Below are positions 43,752-52,458 of a stretch of 64,000 nucleotides of DNA, piece by piece. The stretch covers positions 1 through 64,000 of the forward strand of contig JAFGVK010000036.1 of the NCBI GenBank assembly GCA_016938035.1, written 5' to 3'. The translations under genes were made by a program, and so were the position numbers. Under the pieces are notes generated by a model. The model searched no databases. It was not told the DNA's origin and saw only the letters and a list, made by a program, of their open reading frames with translations. Each line of letters opens with the position of its first letter. Position 1 is the first letter of the stretch. Source of the DNA: Deltaproteobacteria bacterium. GTDB lineage: Bacteria > Myxococcota_A > UBA796 > GCA-2862545.

Positions 43752-44384
43752 TCACGGCGCGCACGGGCTGGCTGGAGGGTCATCCGCGAGGCGCGCGGCC
43801 TCTCCGGTGGGCTCGAGGAGCTGGATCCCCGCGGTGCGGAGATCCTCTCGCGCCGCCCCGCAGGACGCGCCAAGCTGGTCCTGGACTAGGTAGAGCGCGT
43901 CCTCGTTCAGGCCCCCCTCCACCAGGACAGAGGCCGCGGTGAGCGGGATCCAGGTCGCCTCTGGGTGGGCTCCGCTGAGGCTCAGCAGCGGCCCTGCGAG
44001 CTCCCAGGGGTCGCGCGCCGGGAGGCCCTCGCGGGTGAGCAGGGCGGTGGCACCCCTCCGGTTGACGCCCGCCTCTCCCGTCGCGGTGAGCTCTGCCACC
44101 CGACACTGGCTCCCCGCGTCGGTGCAGAGGGGGATCGACAGCCCGGCGACGATCCTCTGCCCCCGCACCTCCCCGAGGGCCACCCCCTCCGCGGCCACCG
44201 CACCGCTGCCCATGACCCGCACCTCGCGATCGGGAAAGATGAGCCGTATGGCCGCGGGGGCGTCCGGGTTGAGGTGCTCCCCGGGGGGGGCGACGAGGGT
44301 GAGATCAGCCCGCGGACCGCGCCAACTCAGCGTGACCTCAGGGGGTGGAGCGGCGAGGACCAGAGCGGAGCACAGGAGCAACAA
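43752..44384 (-). CDS. Secreted protein of unknown function
   Basis: This 210-aa protein has a short signal peptide (LLLCSALVLAAP) and then a beta-rich domain (about 15-115) with RADLTLVAPPGEHLNPDAP and IPLCTDAGSQCRVAELTATG. A helical C-terminal part carries Cys174 and Cys208. The first domain weakly recalls DsbD alpha-type immunoglobulin folds, but the Cys pair spacing does not settle this. TTG 44384 is chosen because GGAGG lies 5 nt upstream. It is divergent from the PpiC gene, with about 117 nt between starts. Confidence 0.6.
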   Translation of the reverse strand: MLLLCSALVLAAPPPEVTLSWRGPRADLTLVAPPGEHLNPDAPAAIRLIFPDREVRVMGSGAVAAEGVALGEVRGQRIVAGLSIPLCTDAGSQCRVAELTATGEAGVNRRGATALLTREGLPARDPWELAGPLLSLSGAHPEATWIPLTAASVLVEGGLNEDALYLVQDQLGASCGAAREDLRTAGIQLLEPTGEAARLADDPPASPCAP

Positions 44385-44501
44385 GGCGACCTCCAGCGGG
44401 ACTCAGGACTAGCCTGCCAAACATATCAAGACGAGCCTTCGCCTTGTTTCCTGGGGACACATGCGATAACCGCGGACCTTTCAATACCCATGGAGGCTCC
44501 C

Positions 44502-45377
44502 TTGCGTCTTATCCTTCCCCTGATGCTGCTCGTCGCCTGTGTCCAGCCCCCCGCCGCCACGGTGACGGTGCCCGGCGCCTACACCTTTGGCGGCGACGCG
44601 GTCGCGACCGTCAACGGCACGGCGATCCACCAGGGCATGGTGGACGCGGTGACCCGCCGCATCCCGGCAGATCGGCTCGAGATGATGAAGGCCCACGGGC
44701 AACTCGACGACCTGGTGGACAACCTGGTGACCGGCGAGCTCCTCTACGACGAGGCGATCAAGCTGGAGCTGTACAAGACCCCCGAGGTGCAGGAGGCGCT
44801 CGCCATGTCCGCCCGCGAGGTGCTCGCGAGCGCGCTGATCGACAAGGTCACCAAGGACGGCGTCAACGACGAGGCCCTCCAGAAGATGTACGAGGAGCGC
44901 GCGGTCCAGTTCCAGAAGCCGATGGTCCACGCGCGCCACATCCTGGTCGCGGACGAGGCGCAGGCCAACGACCTGATCGCTCAGATCAAGGGCGGCGGGA
45001 GCTTCGAGGCGCTCGCCACCGCCAACTCCACCGACAAGGGCAGCGCCGCCAAGGGCGGGGACCTGGGCTGGTTTGAGAAGGCGCGTATGGTGCCAAGCTT
45101 CGCAGAGGCTGCCTTCGCCGCGAACAAGGGCGACGTGGTCGGCCCCGTCCAGAGCCAGTACGGCTACCACATCATCGAGGTGCTCGACAAGCGCGAGGTG
45201 ACCCCGCTCGAGGAGGTCCGCCCCACGCTGGAGAAGGGCCTGCAGCAGAAGGTGGTAGAGGATTACATCGAGCAGATCAAGGCTTCCGCCACCATCAGCA
45301 TGGCCAACGCCAAGCCCGCCGCCCCGACGGACGTCCTGGACGAGCTCACTCCCCCCGCCCCCCCCGCCGCTCACTAG
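44502..45377 (+). CDS. PpiC-type peptidyl-prolyl isomerase lipoprotein
   Basis: This 291-aa protein is a parvulin-type foldase. It has a lipoprotein signal with lipobox LLVAC, a SurA/PrsA-like helical chaperone region (about 30-125), and a PpiC domain (about 128-225) with HARHILV, GGDLGWF and YGYHIIEVLDKR. It should help fold envelope proteins in the periplasm. TTG 44502 is preferred because GGAGG sits 5 nt before it. The ATG at 44490 overlaps that SD and has none of its own, but remains possible. A hairpin lies 24 nt past the stop. Confidence 0.9.
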   Translation: MRLILPLMLLVACVQPPAATVTVPGAYTFGGDAVATVNGTAIHQGMVDAVTRRIPADRLEMMKAHGQLDDLVDNLVTGELLYDEAIKLELYKTPEVQEALAMSAREVLASALIDKVTKDGVNDEALQKMYEERAVQFQKPMVHARHILVADEAQANDLIAQIKGGGSFEALATANSTDKGSAAKGGDLGWFEKARMVPSFAEAAFAANKGDVVGPVQSQYGYHIIEVLDKREVTPLEEVRPTLEKGLQQKVVEDYIEQIKASATISMANAKPAAPTDVLDELTPPAPPAAH

Positions 45378-45677
45378 AGCGCGCGCCGCGGTAGACGTGC
45401 AGGGGGCCGCGGGCCCCCTCGCTGCTGAGGGCGCTGCCTGGGTGTGATCCATGCCCGGGCTACAGCGAGCGGGGTGGGGCCGCCGTTTCGGGGCTCCAGG
45501 TCCTGGAGCTGGTCGCCGTCGCGCGCTTCGACAGGCGGCGGGGCCCCTCGCCCCTGAACGGCGCCCACGGCCTCACCTTCCGAGGGCGTTGTCGGTAGTG
45601 AGAGGGAGGAGCGGGCTGCGCCTCCCCGCCTCTCAGCTCCCGCGGGGGGCGTACGCTGCGGGTCCCCTTCGCCGGGC
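45378..45677. other. Intergenic between convergent genes
   Basis: There is no supported gene in the 300 nt between the PpiC foldase and the esterase, which converge. A strong hairpin is at 45401-45419 and is listed separately; nothing else is seen. Confidence 0.5.
45401..45419 (+). terminator. Hairpin after PpiC foldase gene
   Basis: A perfect stem AGGGGGCC / GGCCCCCT with a 3-nt loop, 24 nt downstream of the stop. No T-tract follows, so termination efficiency is uncertain. Confidence 0.5.
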
Positions 45678-46910
45678 TCAGCGGAGCGAGAGGAAGATCT
45701 CCAGCGGCCGGTCCACCCTGGCCGCCCACTCGGCCTCGTTGTGCTCGGCCTGGGGCTGCCACCAGTGGAAGAGGTCCTGCTCCCAGGTGTAGCCCTGATC
45801 CGCCATGGCGTCGACGAACTGCCTGCTCTCGCAGTAGTTGTCGGCGCCGTTGGGATCATCCTCAAAGAAGCCGTCGCCGTCGGGATCGGTGCAGCCGTCG
45901 CCCCCGTCGTCGCCGCCCGAGTCGACGTAGAGCACCGTCTCTCGAACCCCCGCCGCCAGGTAGAGCTCCTGAACCGTGGGGTTGTCCAGACCAAAGCGCC
46001 CCCAGCCCAAGGTGCCTGACAGGCTCCCCGCGAAGTCATAGGCGCCGGGGTAGAGATCGGCGATCGAGAGGGAGATCAGCCCTCCCAGCGACGAGCCCAT
46101 CACCCCCGTGGGGCCCTCGGTAGGGTACTGCTCCTCGATGAAGGGCCGCAGCTCCTCCTGCACGAAGGCGGCGTACTCGTCTCCCAGACCGCCGTAGAGC
46201 GCCTCCAGCTGGTCCTCGGCGTGGACGTACTCGTCCATACGGGCCTCGGTGTTGTCAATGCCCACCACCAGGACCTCGCCGGACGCCTCCTCCAGCGCCT
46301 CCTGCATCCTCCAGCCGCCCCAGAAGGCGCCGGGATCGAAGAGGTTCTGCCCGTCGTGCATGTAGAGCACCGGCCAGGGGCCCTCCCCCGCGGGGACGTA
46401 GACCCGCACGCTGCGCGGCCCGAGCCCCGCGCCCCGCATCGCCGGCCACAGCTCCAGGTGGGGGAGGGCGGTGGGGGCGCGCACGTAGCTCATCCTCCCG
46501 TTGTCGTCCCAGGTGTAGGAGCGAGACCAGGGGTCCGCGCTCCACGCGTCGTCGCGGACGAATTTGTACCCCACACCCGCGGGCTCGGCGATCTCCACCT
46601 CCAGCCACGAGAAGCCCTCTCCGTGCTCCATGGGGGCGGGGGCCCAGCCGTTGAAGTCCCCCGCGACGGACCAGTCACCGCCACCTTCTGCGATGAAGAA
46701 CATCGTCCCTCGGTCGGTGAGCAGGGGCCAGCCCTCGGCCCACGCCAGCTCCTGCAGGGTGCTCGCCAGCTCCCTGTCCCCGGCGATCAGCGCGTCTACC
46801 GCCCCCGTGGCCGTCTCTGTGATCTCGTCGGGAATTCCGGTGTCATCGGCGACGGGACCTGTGTCGGTGGCGGGGTTGCAGGCCAGCAGCAGTGAGAGCG
46901 CGGTTATCAT
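45678..46910 (-). CDS. Secreted esterase lipoprotein (esterase D/Fes-like)
   Basis: This 410-aa lipoprotein has the lipobox SLLLAC followed by an Asp/Thr-rich tether. Residues about 70-160 form a CBM48-like domain (VAGDFNGWAP, YKFVRDD). The alpha/beta-hydrolase part has VLYMHDGQNLFD and the nucleophile motif GSSLGG, an Asp in VLYVDSGGD and a His in AEHNEAEW. This is the layout of enterochelin-esterase-like hydrolases. An insertion with CTDPDGDGFFEDDPNGADNYC looks like a calcium-binding loop. GGAGG lies 5 nt before ATG 46910. The substrate is unknown. Confidence 0.85.
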   Translation of the reverse strand: MITALSLLLACNPATDTGPVADDTGIPDEITETATGAVDALIAGDRELASTLQELAWAEGWPLLTDRGTMFFIAEGGGDWSVAGDFNGWAPAPMEHGEGFSWLEVEIAEPAGVGYKFVRDDAWSADPWSRSYTWDDNGRMSYVRAPTALPHLELWPAMRGAGLGPRSVRVYVPAGEGPWPVLYMHDGQNLFDPGAFWGGWRMQEALEEASGEVLVVGIDNTEARMDEYVHAEDQLEALYGGLGDEYAAFVQEELRPFIEEQYPTEGPTGVMGSSLGGLISLSIADLYPGAYDFAGSLSGTLGWGRFGLDNPTVQELYLAAGVRETVLYVDSGGDDGGDGCTDPDGDGFFEDDPNGADNYCESRQFVDAMADQGYTWEQDLFHWWQPQAEHNEAEWAARVDRPLEIFLSLR

Positions 46911-47079
46911 AGAGACCTCCCTGGAGGGGCCTAACCCATCCGCCAAGCGGTGGGATCTCCCGAGGGGATAGCGCCACTGGCTTGCCAGCAGCCGCGCGCT
47001 CCATTAGACGGGCGGGGATGTCTCGTGCTCCCTATAGCTCGGGATCACACAGTTCATCTCATCTCCCCTGGAGGAAGTC

Positions 47080-47268
47080 ATGGCCAAGAAGAAGGCGCTC
47101 GCTCGCCAGGTCGTGATCCTGGAATGCACCGAGCAGCGGGACACCGCGACTCCTGGTGTGTCCCGCTACGTCACCACCAAGAACCGCAAGAACACTCCGA
47201 AGCGCATGGAGCTTCGGAAGTACAACCCCTATCTTCGCCGCTACACGCTTCACCGCGAGATCAAGTAG
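47080..47268 (+). CDS. rpmG: 50S ribosomal protein L33
   Basis: This 62-aa protein is bL33 of the large ribosomal subunit. It has ILECTEQ near the N-terminus, then [21 protein letters not shown] and the usual C-terminal HREIK. Both CxxC zinc pairs are missing, so it is the zinc-independent (C-) type. GGAGG lies 7 nt upstream of ATG 47080. It is followed 91 nt later by rpsD. Confidence 0.95.
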   Translation: MAKKKALARQVVILECTEQRDTATPGVSRYVTTKNRKNTPKRMELRKYNPYLRRYTLHREIK

Positions 47269-47359
47269 CAGTTGAAGTAGGACCGGCGCGCGGCCCACGA
47301 GTGCTGCTCATGAAACCCCCGCCCGCCGTCAACACCGCACCGAATAGCAGGAGCCTAAC

Positions 47360-47977
47360 ATGGCGCGATATCGCGGACCCCGGCTGAAGAAATGCCGGTA
47401 TGTGGGTACGGTGCTTCCCGGTCTTACGACCGCTGGAACGCTCGATCGTCCCTTCCCCCCCGGGCAGCACGGCGCAAACCGCCGCGCGAAGCCCTCTGAC
47501 TACAAGGTTCGCCTGATCGAGAAGCAGAAGGCACGCTTCCACTTCGGCATCCTTGAGAAGCAGTTTGTGCGCTACGTGGCGAAGGCGTCGCAGATGAAGG
47601 GGCCCTCGGGCGCCAATCTGCTGTTCCTCCTCCAGTCGCGCCTGGACAACATCGTGTTCCGCATGGGCCTCGCGCGCACCATCACCCAGGCGCGCCAGCT
47701 GGTGGTCCACGGGCACATCGTCGTCGACGGCCACAGGGTCGACAGGCCCTCCTTCCACGTGAAGGCCGGCTCCTCGATCGGGGTCAAGGAGCGCTCGCGC
47801 ACCAAGCCCTTCGTCACCGAGATGCTCGAGCAGAACATGAGCATGGTCCGCCCCTCCTGGATCGAGTTCGATCCCGCGAAGGTCACCGGCAAGCTGATCA
47901 CCGCTCCCGAGCGCAACGATCTCCCGTTCGAGCTCCGCGAGGCGGCGATCATCGAGTTCTACAGCCAGAAGCTGTAG
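47360..47977 (+). CDS. rpsD: 30S ribosomal protein S4
   Basis: This 205-aa protein is uS4, which starts 30S assembly by binding 16S rRNA. Visible are MARYRGP at the start, PPGQHG (about 33-38), the [15 protein letters not shown] segment and the S4 RNA-binding domain [13 protein letters not shown]...[15 protein letters not shown]. It is encoded with rpmG and not in the usual rpsM-rpsK-rpsD-rpoA cluster. AGGAG lies 6 nt before ATG 47360. S4 is often autoregulatory, but no leader structure was identified. Confidence 0.97.
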   Translation: MARYRGPRLKKCRYVGTVLPGLTTAGTLDRPFPPGQHGANRRAKPSDYKVRLIEKQKARFHFGILEKQFVRYVAKASQMKGPSGANLLFLLQSRLDNIVFRMGLARTITQARQLVVHGHIVVDGHRVDRPSFHVKAGSSIGVKERSRTKPFVTEMLEQNMSMVRPSWIEFDPAKVTGKLITAPERNDLPFELREAAIIEFYSQKL

Positions 47978-48000
47978 GTTCGCTGCGCTTCGTCTGACGG

Positions 48001-48024
48001 GGGCGTCTCCTGCGGGAGGCGCCC
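48001..48024 (+). terminator. Hairpin after rpsD
   Basis: A stem GGGCGTCTCC / GGAGGCGCCC (10 bp with one G-U pair) with a short loop, 24 nt downstream of the rpsD stop. The T-rich tail is weak (TCGCTGTGTC). Confidence 0.6.
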
Positions 48025-48231
48025 TCGCTGTGTCTGGGCCCGGTAACGAACCAGCCGCCGGCCCGCCTCACAGGACGAACTTGTTCCATTCAAAGGAACC
48101 ATCGGATGACGTTGCCGGTCGCACCCTCCCGAGGGTAGACGGGCACCGCGTCGCTAGGCAGCTCGGGGTGTGGCCACCGTTCCCTGCGGAGGAAACGCGC
48201 TCTTGTGCGCGACCTGGGCCCTGTCCGGCGC

Positions 48232-48555
48232 TCAGCGCTCCCAGGGCGCTGTGGACCACTCCAGGGACGCCCAGCTCTCGCAGTCGGCCTGGTCCGAGGT
48301 GAGCAGCTCAGTGCGCTCCCTGCAGGTGGCGTCCACCGCCCCGCGGCGCTGCAGGACACCGCTCTGGAGCGCCTCCGCCTCTAGCAGCCGCAGCTCCCAG
48401 GACCAGGTCGCGCAGCGCTCGATGAAGTCGGCGCGATCGTCGAAGCCGCCCTCCTCCCAGGTCCCGCAGCGCGCCAGCAGCGACTCGCCCGCCTCGCAGG
48501 TCGCGTCGCAGGGATCGGGGGTGCCGCAGGACAGCAGCAGGGCGAGGATCAGCAT
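48232..48555 (-). CDS. Small Cys-rich lipoprotein
   Basis: This 107-aa protein is of unknown function. It has a lipoprotein signal (ILALLLSC) and then six further Cys residues in a mostly helical 85-residue domain (DPCDATCEAGESLLARC, then IERCATW, DATCRER and ADCESW). Their spacing suggests three disulfides. ATG 48555 overlaps the stop of the propeller lipoprotein gene by 1 nt. It is last in the TonB-receptor unit and may be an outer-membrane accessory protein. Confidence 0.75.
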   Translation of the reverse strand: MLILALLLSCGTPDPCDATCEAGESLLARCGTWEEGGFDDRADFIERCATWSWELRLLEAEALQSGVLQRRGAVDATCRERTELLTSDQADCESWASLEWSTAPWER

Positions 48556-49619
48556 CAGAAGAAGTCCACTGAGAAGGGCGCGAGCGTCGTCGTGACGCGG
48601 TCGACGAGGGCGCACGACGACAGGCTGTAGATCCGAAGCTCAGGCGCCGCCCCGTCGAGCCCCCAGCCCACCGTCAGCCATGCCTCCCCGGTGGGGCTCA
48701 TCCGGACCTCGGAGAGGAGCTGCTGCGTCTCGGCAGCCACCGCGCCGGAGCCGGTGTTGAGGTCGACGCACCACACCCTCGCGGTGTTGAGGTCGGCGGA
48801 GGAGAGGGTCGTGACCAGGGCTAGGCGGGTGTCGGCGGCGACGCCGGTGATCTCCTCCCCCTCGGGAGGGCTCCACAGGGGCTCGGGCTCCTCGTCCACC
48901 GCGAACAGCCCGCCGGGGAGCCCCTGGTAGGGGCGAGCGCTGGCGAGCACCCCGGTGGGACCGCCCTCCCAGACCGAGGTGTTCCCGCCCAGCGGCCAGG
49001 CGCGCCCCTGCGCTCCGCTCGCGCAGTCGATCTCCACCACGTACCCACCCCGATCGCTCCAGCCGTCCTCCCGGTCCAGCCGGTTTAGGCCCACGAACAG
49101 GGTCCCGTCGCGCTCAGCGAGGGTCGACGCCTCTGGCCCTACCCCGTCCCCGTCCGAGAACGCGCGCAGGTCCACCTGTCCCCTGAGCTGCCCGGTGTCG
49201 GGGTGATACCACGGCAGGTAGGGGCGCCCATAGAGCGTGAGGAAGAGCTCTCCGCCGCACACTCGCGCGTCCTGTGGGTTGGTCGAGCGGTCCTCGTCGT
49301 CCCCCACCGCGAACTCCAGCGCGGGGCGGCTGAAGGTGCCCGGCGCGTAGATCCGGACCGTGTCGTAGCCGAAGCGGTTGAGCTGGAGCACCCGCCCGTC
49401 GTCGACCCGCACCACGGGATCGCCCGAGGTCGCGGTGAGGTTCTGGTAGAGCGCTCTGTCGCTGAGGCTGGCGGCGCTCAGGCTCCCCACCGAGTAGTCC
49501 ATCGACACCCCGGTGAAGATCGCGAAGCCCTCGGTCCAGCCCCCCCAGTCGGAGGTGTCCTCCGGGTGGCCGGCGGTGCAGGCGCTGAGGAGCAGCAGGG
49601 TGAGCAGGTCAGCGCGCAT
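48555..49619 (-). CDS. Propeller-like lipoprotein of TonB-receptor unit
   Basis: This 354-aa lipoprotein has the lipobox LLLSAC and an HPEDTSDW tether. The rest has seven or so beta-blade-like segments (for example GELFLTLYGRPYLPWY, GTLFVGLNRLDR, GEAWLTVGWGLDG) with little else to assign it. It overlaps the TonB-receptor gene by 11 nt. A receptor plus surface propeller lipoprotein is a common pairing for binding a large ligand at the outer membrane. The ligand is unknown. Confidence 0.8.
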   Translation of the reverse strand: MRADLLTLLLLSACTAGHPEDTSDWGGWTEGFAIFTGVSMDYSVGSLSAASLSDRALYQNLTATSGDPVVRVDDGRVLQLNRFGYDTVRIYAPGTFSRPALEFAVGDDEDRSTNPQDARVCGGELFLTLYGRPYLPWYHPDTGQLRGQVDLRAFSDGDGVGPEASTLAERDGTLFVGLNRLDREDGWSDRGGYVVEIDCASGAQGRAWPLGGNTSVWEGGPTGVLASARPYQGLPGGLFAVDEEPEPLWSPPEGEEITGVAADTRLALVTTLSSADLNTARVWCVDLNTGSGAVAAETQQLLSEVRMSPTGEAWLTVGWGLDGAAPELRIYSLSSCALVDRVTTTLAPFSVDFF

Positions 49620-51624
49620 CGGTTCCTTGCCAGCGGAGGGTGATCATCGCGGTCCGCCCAGGGAGAGGATAGCCGGCGAAGTCGGTGATCGCCGCCACTC
49701 TGCTCCCCATCGCGGGCTGGAGCGGGTCGCGATCGATGACCTCGACGATGTGGTTGGCGAGGTTGAGCACCGACAGCTCGACGCTGGGCCAGCCGGGCGC
49801 GGGGGTAGCGCGCACGAAGGCCCCGTGCAGCGACCTGGGCGCGGAGAGGTACCAGTTGGTGGCGTCCCAGTAGTTCCCCCGGGTCAGGCTCCAGGTGTGG
49901 CCGATCCGGCCCTGCTTCCCCCACGCCAGGGAGGTGGACTGCCACAGCTCCATCCCCGGCAGGCGCGGGAGCCGCTTCCCATACACCCCTGGATCGGGCG
50001 ACAGGTTGGTGGAGTCTGTGAGGGTCAGGGCGGTGCGCGAGTCGAGGCGGTCCCACAGGGACAAGGTGAGCCCGCTCTCGACGCCTCGCACCCGGGTCAG
50101 CCCGAAGTTGACCGGGATCGACGTGCGCTGCGCGTTTTGGATGTAGACGATCAGGTCCTGGGTGTGGTTCAAGAAGCCGGTCAGCTCCCAGGCGCCCTCC
50201 CCGAGCGGCGCCCGCCGGAATTCCACCCTCAGCCCCACGTCCGCGGTCTGTGCCCGCTCTGGCAGCAGGTCCGGGTTGCCTACGGTCACCCCTCTGTCAC
50301 CGAATAATTCGGAGAAGTCCGGCGGGCGGAGGCTGCGGCTGAGGTTGGCCTTGAGCACCCAGTCGGGGTTGAGCTGCAGCAGCATCCCGGCCCGCGGGTT
50401 GAGGCTGAGCAGGGTGGACCCCGCCACCCCCGTGTCGAGGTACTGGTTGTCCAGGTAGTTCAGCTGCGCTACCGGGCTGATTCGCACCCTGTCCCCCCAC
50501 AGCCACAGGTCGGCGCCCGCCGAGGCGCTCACAGAGGCCCTGATCTTTGGGGGGCCGACCGCGTCGGCGCGCAGGTCGGCCTCGCGGTAGCGGTCCTGGC
50601 GGGAGGTGAGGGTGAGGGAGGGGATGACCCCCGGCCACGGCGCGCCCCGCACTGAGGCCAGCACACCGGTCCTGCTGGTCAGACCTCTGGTCTTGTCGGG
50701 GCCCTCGCCCAGCTCGCCGAGGGGATCCGCGTAGATCTCGCCCCGGTCGGTCCGCCACAGCCGCCCCTCCGCCCGCCACACGCCCAGCCTGCCCTCCGCC
50801 TGGAGCACCGAGAGGTGCCGGCTGGTGTCCATGTGCGTTGAGCTGGTGGGGTGGGTGGCGGTTCCGGGCAGGCCCTCCTCGCGGCGCAGGTAGGCCTCCA
50901 TCCAGGTCACGCGCGCCGGCCCGTCACCCAGGCGCAGGCGCGCGTGGGCGGAGGCCTGGGTCTTGTCATTGTTCTCGCGCTGCCGCACCCTGTCGTCCAT
51001 CAGGTTCCACAGGGTGGCGCTGTCCGAGAAGTAGTCGAAGCCCCCGCCGGTGTGGAACAGCTCCGCCACCAGCGTGCCCGACAGGGGACGGCCGAGGAGC
51101 TCCGTCTGCCCCCCGTTGGTGGCGTGCATCCGGTGCGTTCCCCACGATCCCGACGACGCCATCGCCGTCATCGGCAGCTCGTCGGCGCTGACCAGGTTCA
51201 CCACCCCCCCGATGGGGGAGGCGTCCATCGCCGGCGGGGCCGTGCCGCGCCAGACCTCCACCCGCTTGAAGGCGAACAGCGGCAACTCGGCCAGGTTGAC
51301 CGTGTCCGCGCCGTCGGGGTTGAGCGGGATCCCGTCCAGGTACACCTGCACCTGCCGCAGGGTGGAGCCGCGGATCGACACCGCCGACCACCCTCCCAGG
51401 CCACCCAGCGACACCACCTGGGTACCGGGGATGCTCTCCAGCACCTGAGCCACGTCGGAGCTGGCGGCCAGCGCCGGGCCCACCTCGACGATGGTGAGCG
51501 AGGCGGACGTCCGCTGAGGGTCCACGTCGGGGACCCTGTCGTCCGTTACGACTACGGTCGCGCCCTCGTCATCGTCGTCTTGTGCGAGGGCGCTCCAAGC
51601 GATCAGGGCGAGCAGGGAGATCAG
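49609..51624 (-). CDS. TonB-dependent outer-membrane receptor
   Basis: This 671-aa receptor imports ligands through the outer membrane with energy from TonB. The plug domain (about 35-155) has VLESIPGTQVVSLGG, SIRGSTLRQVQVYLDGIPLN and MDASPIGGVVNLV; the rest is a 22-strand barrel type. Downstream Met-like starts (such as GTG 51525) would remove the signal peptide. The in-frame sequence from CTG 51624 (LISLLALIAWSALAQ) is a good signal peptide, and GGAGG lies 7 nt upstream. This CTG overlaps the previous stop as CTGA. The VVVTDDRVPDVD stretch that follows could be the TonB box. Confidence 0.9.
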   Translation of the reverse strand: MISLLALIAWSALAQDDDDEGATVVVTDDRVPDVDPQRTSASLTIVEVGPALAASSDVAQVLESIPGTQVVSLGGLGGWSAVSIRGSTLRQVQVYLDGIPLNPDGADTVNLAELPLFAFKRVEVWRGTAPPAMDASPIGGVVNLVSADELPMTAMASSGSWGTHRMHATNGGQTELLGRPLSGTLVAELFHTGGGFDYFSDSATLWNLMDDRVRQRENNDKTQASAHARLRLGDGPARVTWMEAYLRREEGLPGTATHPTSSTHMDTSRHLSVLQAEGRLGVWRAEGRLWRTDRGEIYADPLGELGEGPDKTRGLTSRTGVLASVRGAPWPGVIPSLTLTSRQDRYREADLRADAVGPPKIRASVSASAGADLWLWGDRVRISPVAQLNYLDNQYLDTGVAGSTLLSLNPRAGMLLQLNPDWVLKANLSRSLRPPDFSELFGDRGVTVGNPDLLPERAQTADVGLRVEFRRAPLGEGAWELTGFLNHTQDLIVYIQNAQRTSIPVNFGLTRVRGVESGLTLSLWDRLDSRTALTLTDSTNLSPDPGVYGKRLPRLPGMELWQSTSLAWGKQGRIGHTWSLTRGNYWDATNWYLSAPRSLHGAFVRATPAPGWPSVELSVLNLANHIVEVIDRDPLQPAMGSRVAAITDFAGYPLPGRTAMITLRWQGTDAR

Positions 51625-52295
51625 AGCAGCTCCTCCAGCCGCTCCACCACCTCGGTGATCTCGTGGAGCGCCTCCTGATAGTCGTCCGCCACGTCGAGCA
51701 GCTCCTGCTCCCCATCGTCGAGGGGAGGGGCCTTGCGGATCGCCTCCAGGGCCTGCAGCGCGGCCTTCAGCGCCTCGGGGGGCAGGGGCGCGCCATCGAG
51801 GGTCTGCGCCAGGTCCTCGCTCGCCCCCTGCAGCACCGCTTGGATGGCGTCCCGCTCCTCGGTGATCGGCGCACCGTCCTCAGCCGCGTCGAGGAGGAAG
51901 AGCGCGATCACCCCCTGGTTGGCCGCCTGCACCCAGACAGACAGGTACCAGCCGAGCAGGTAGGCGGCGTGGTGGGCGTCCTCTGAGAGCGCGCCGTAGT
52001 AGGTGCTAGACACCGCCTCGGTCCACGCCTCGTAGTCCTGGTAGGTCTCTGGTGCCGAGGGGGCAGGCAGCGCGGCCTCCTCCATCGCGGCCTGCACCCG
52101 CTTGAGCTGCCAGCGGGTAGACGCGCCCTGCTGAGAGAGGGCCAGAAGCTGCTCCTGGCACAGGGCCTTCAACGCCTCGTCACCGCCGTCGGCGATGCGG
52201 AGGATCATGTCAGCGGTCTCGAAGTAGGTGCCGACCAAATTGAGGCCGTAGCCCACGTGGAAGGCGTTGAGAGGGGTCGGCAACCTGGCCTCCAT
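51621..52295 (-). CDS. Helical protein of unknown function, first gene of TonB-receptor unit
   Basis: This 224-aa protein is not recognised. It is mostly alpha-helical and has no signal peptide or membrane helix. Motifs include FHVGYGLNLVGTYFETADMILR near the N-terminus, AYLLGWYLSVWVQAANQGVIALFL in the middle, and an acidic, coiled C-terminal end (EVVERLEELL). The start is uncertain: ATG 52295 is used because the upstream 160 nt contain a palindrome and look like a divergent promoter. ATG 52403 in the same frame is the alternative. It overlaps the receptor gene by 4 nt. Confidence 0.65.
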   Translation of the reverse strand: MEARLPTPLNAFHVGYGLNLVGTYFETADMILRIADGGDEALKALCQEQLLALSQQGASTRWQLKRVQAAMEEAALPAPSAPETYQDYEAWTEAVSSTYYGALSEDAHHAAYLLGWYLSVWVQAANQGVIALFLLDAAEDGAPITEERDAIQAVLQGASEDLAQTLDGAPLPPEALKAALQALEAIRKAPPLDDGEQELLDVADDYQEALHEITEVVERLEELL

Positions 52296-52359
52296 GGCGG
52301 CGAGGGGACGTGGCGCTCGAGCGGTCGCGGGTGCGGGGCTCGCGCCGTTGTGGCATTGA

Positions 52360-52374
52360 ACCGCGTTCCGCGGT
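52360..52374. promoter_or_regulatory. Palindrome in divergent promoter region
   Basis: ACCGCG-TTC-CGCGGT is a perfect 6-bp inverted repeat with a 3-nt centre. It lies between the divergent gene at 52459 and the TonB-receptor unit starting at 52295. It could be an operator for one or both, but no regulator gene is adjacent. Confidence 0.4.
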
Positions 52375-52458
52375 CGCAGGGCAAGATGGCGCGTGTAAAT
52401 CATGTAGAGTATTGCGCCGGGCGGTCATCCCCTCGGCCCTCACGCAAGGAGTCCTCAC

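Noticed and set aside
52403-52458. ATG 52403 as the start of the first gene of the TonB unit
   Set aside because: It has no SD, the first 36 codons look non-coding, and it would leave only 55 nt for two divergent promoters. It stays as an alternative.
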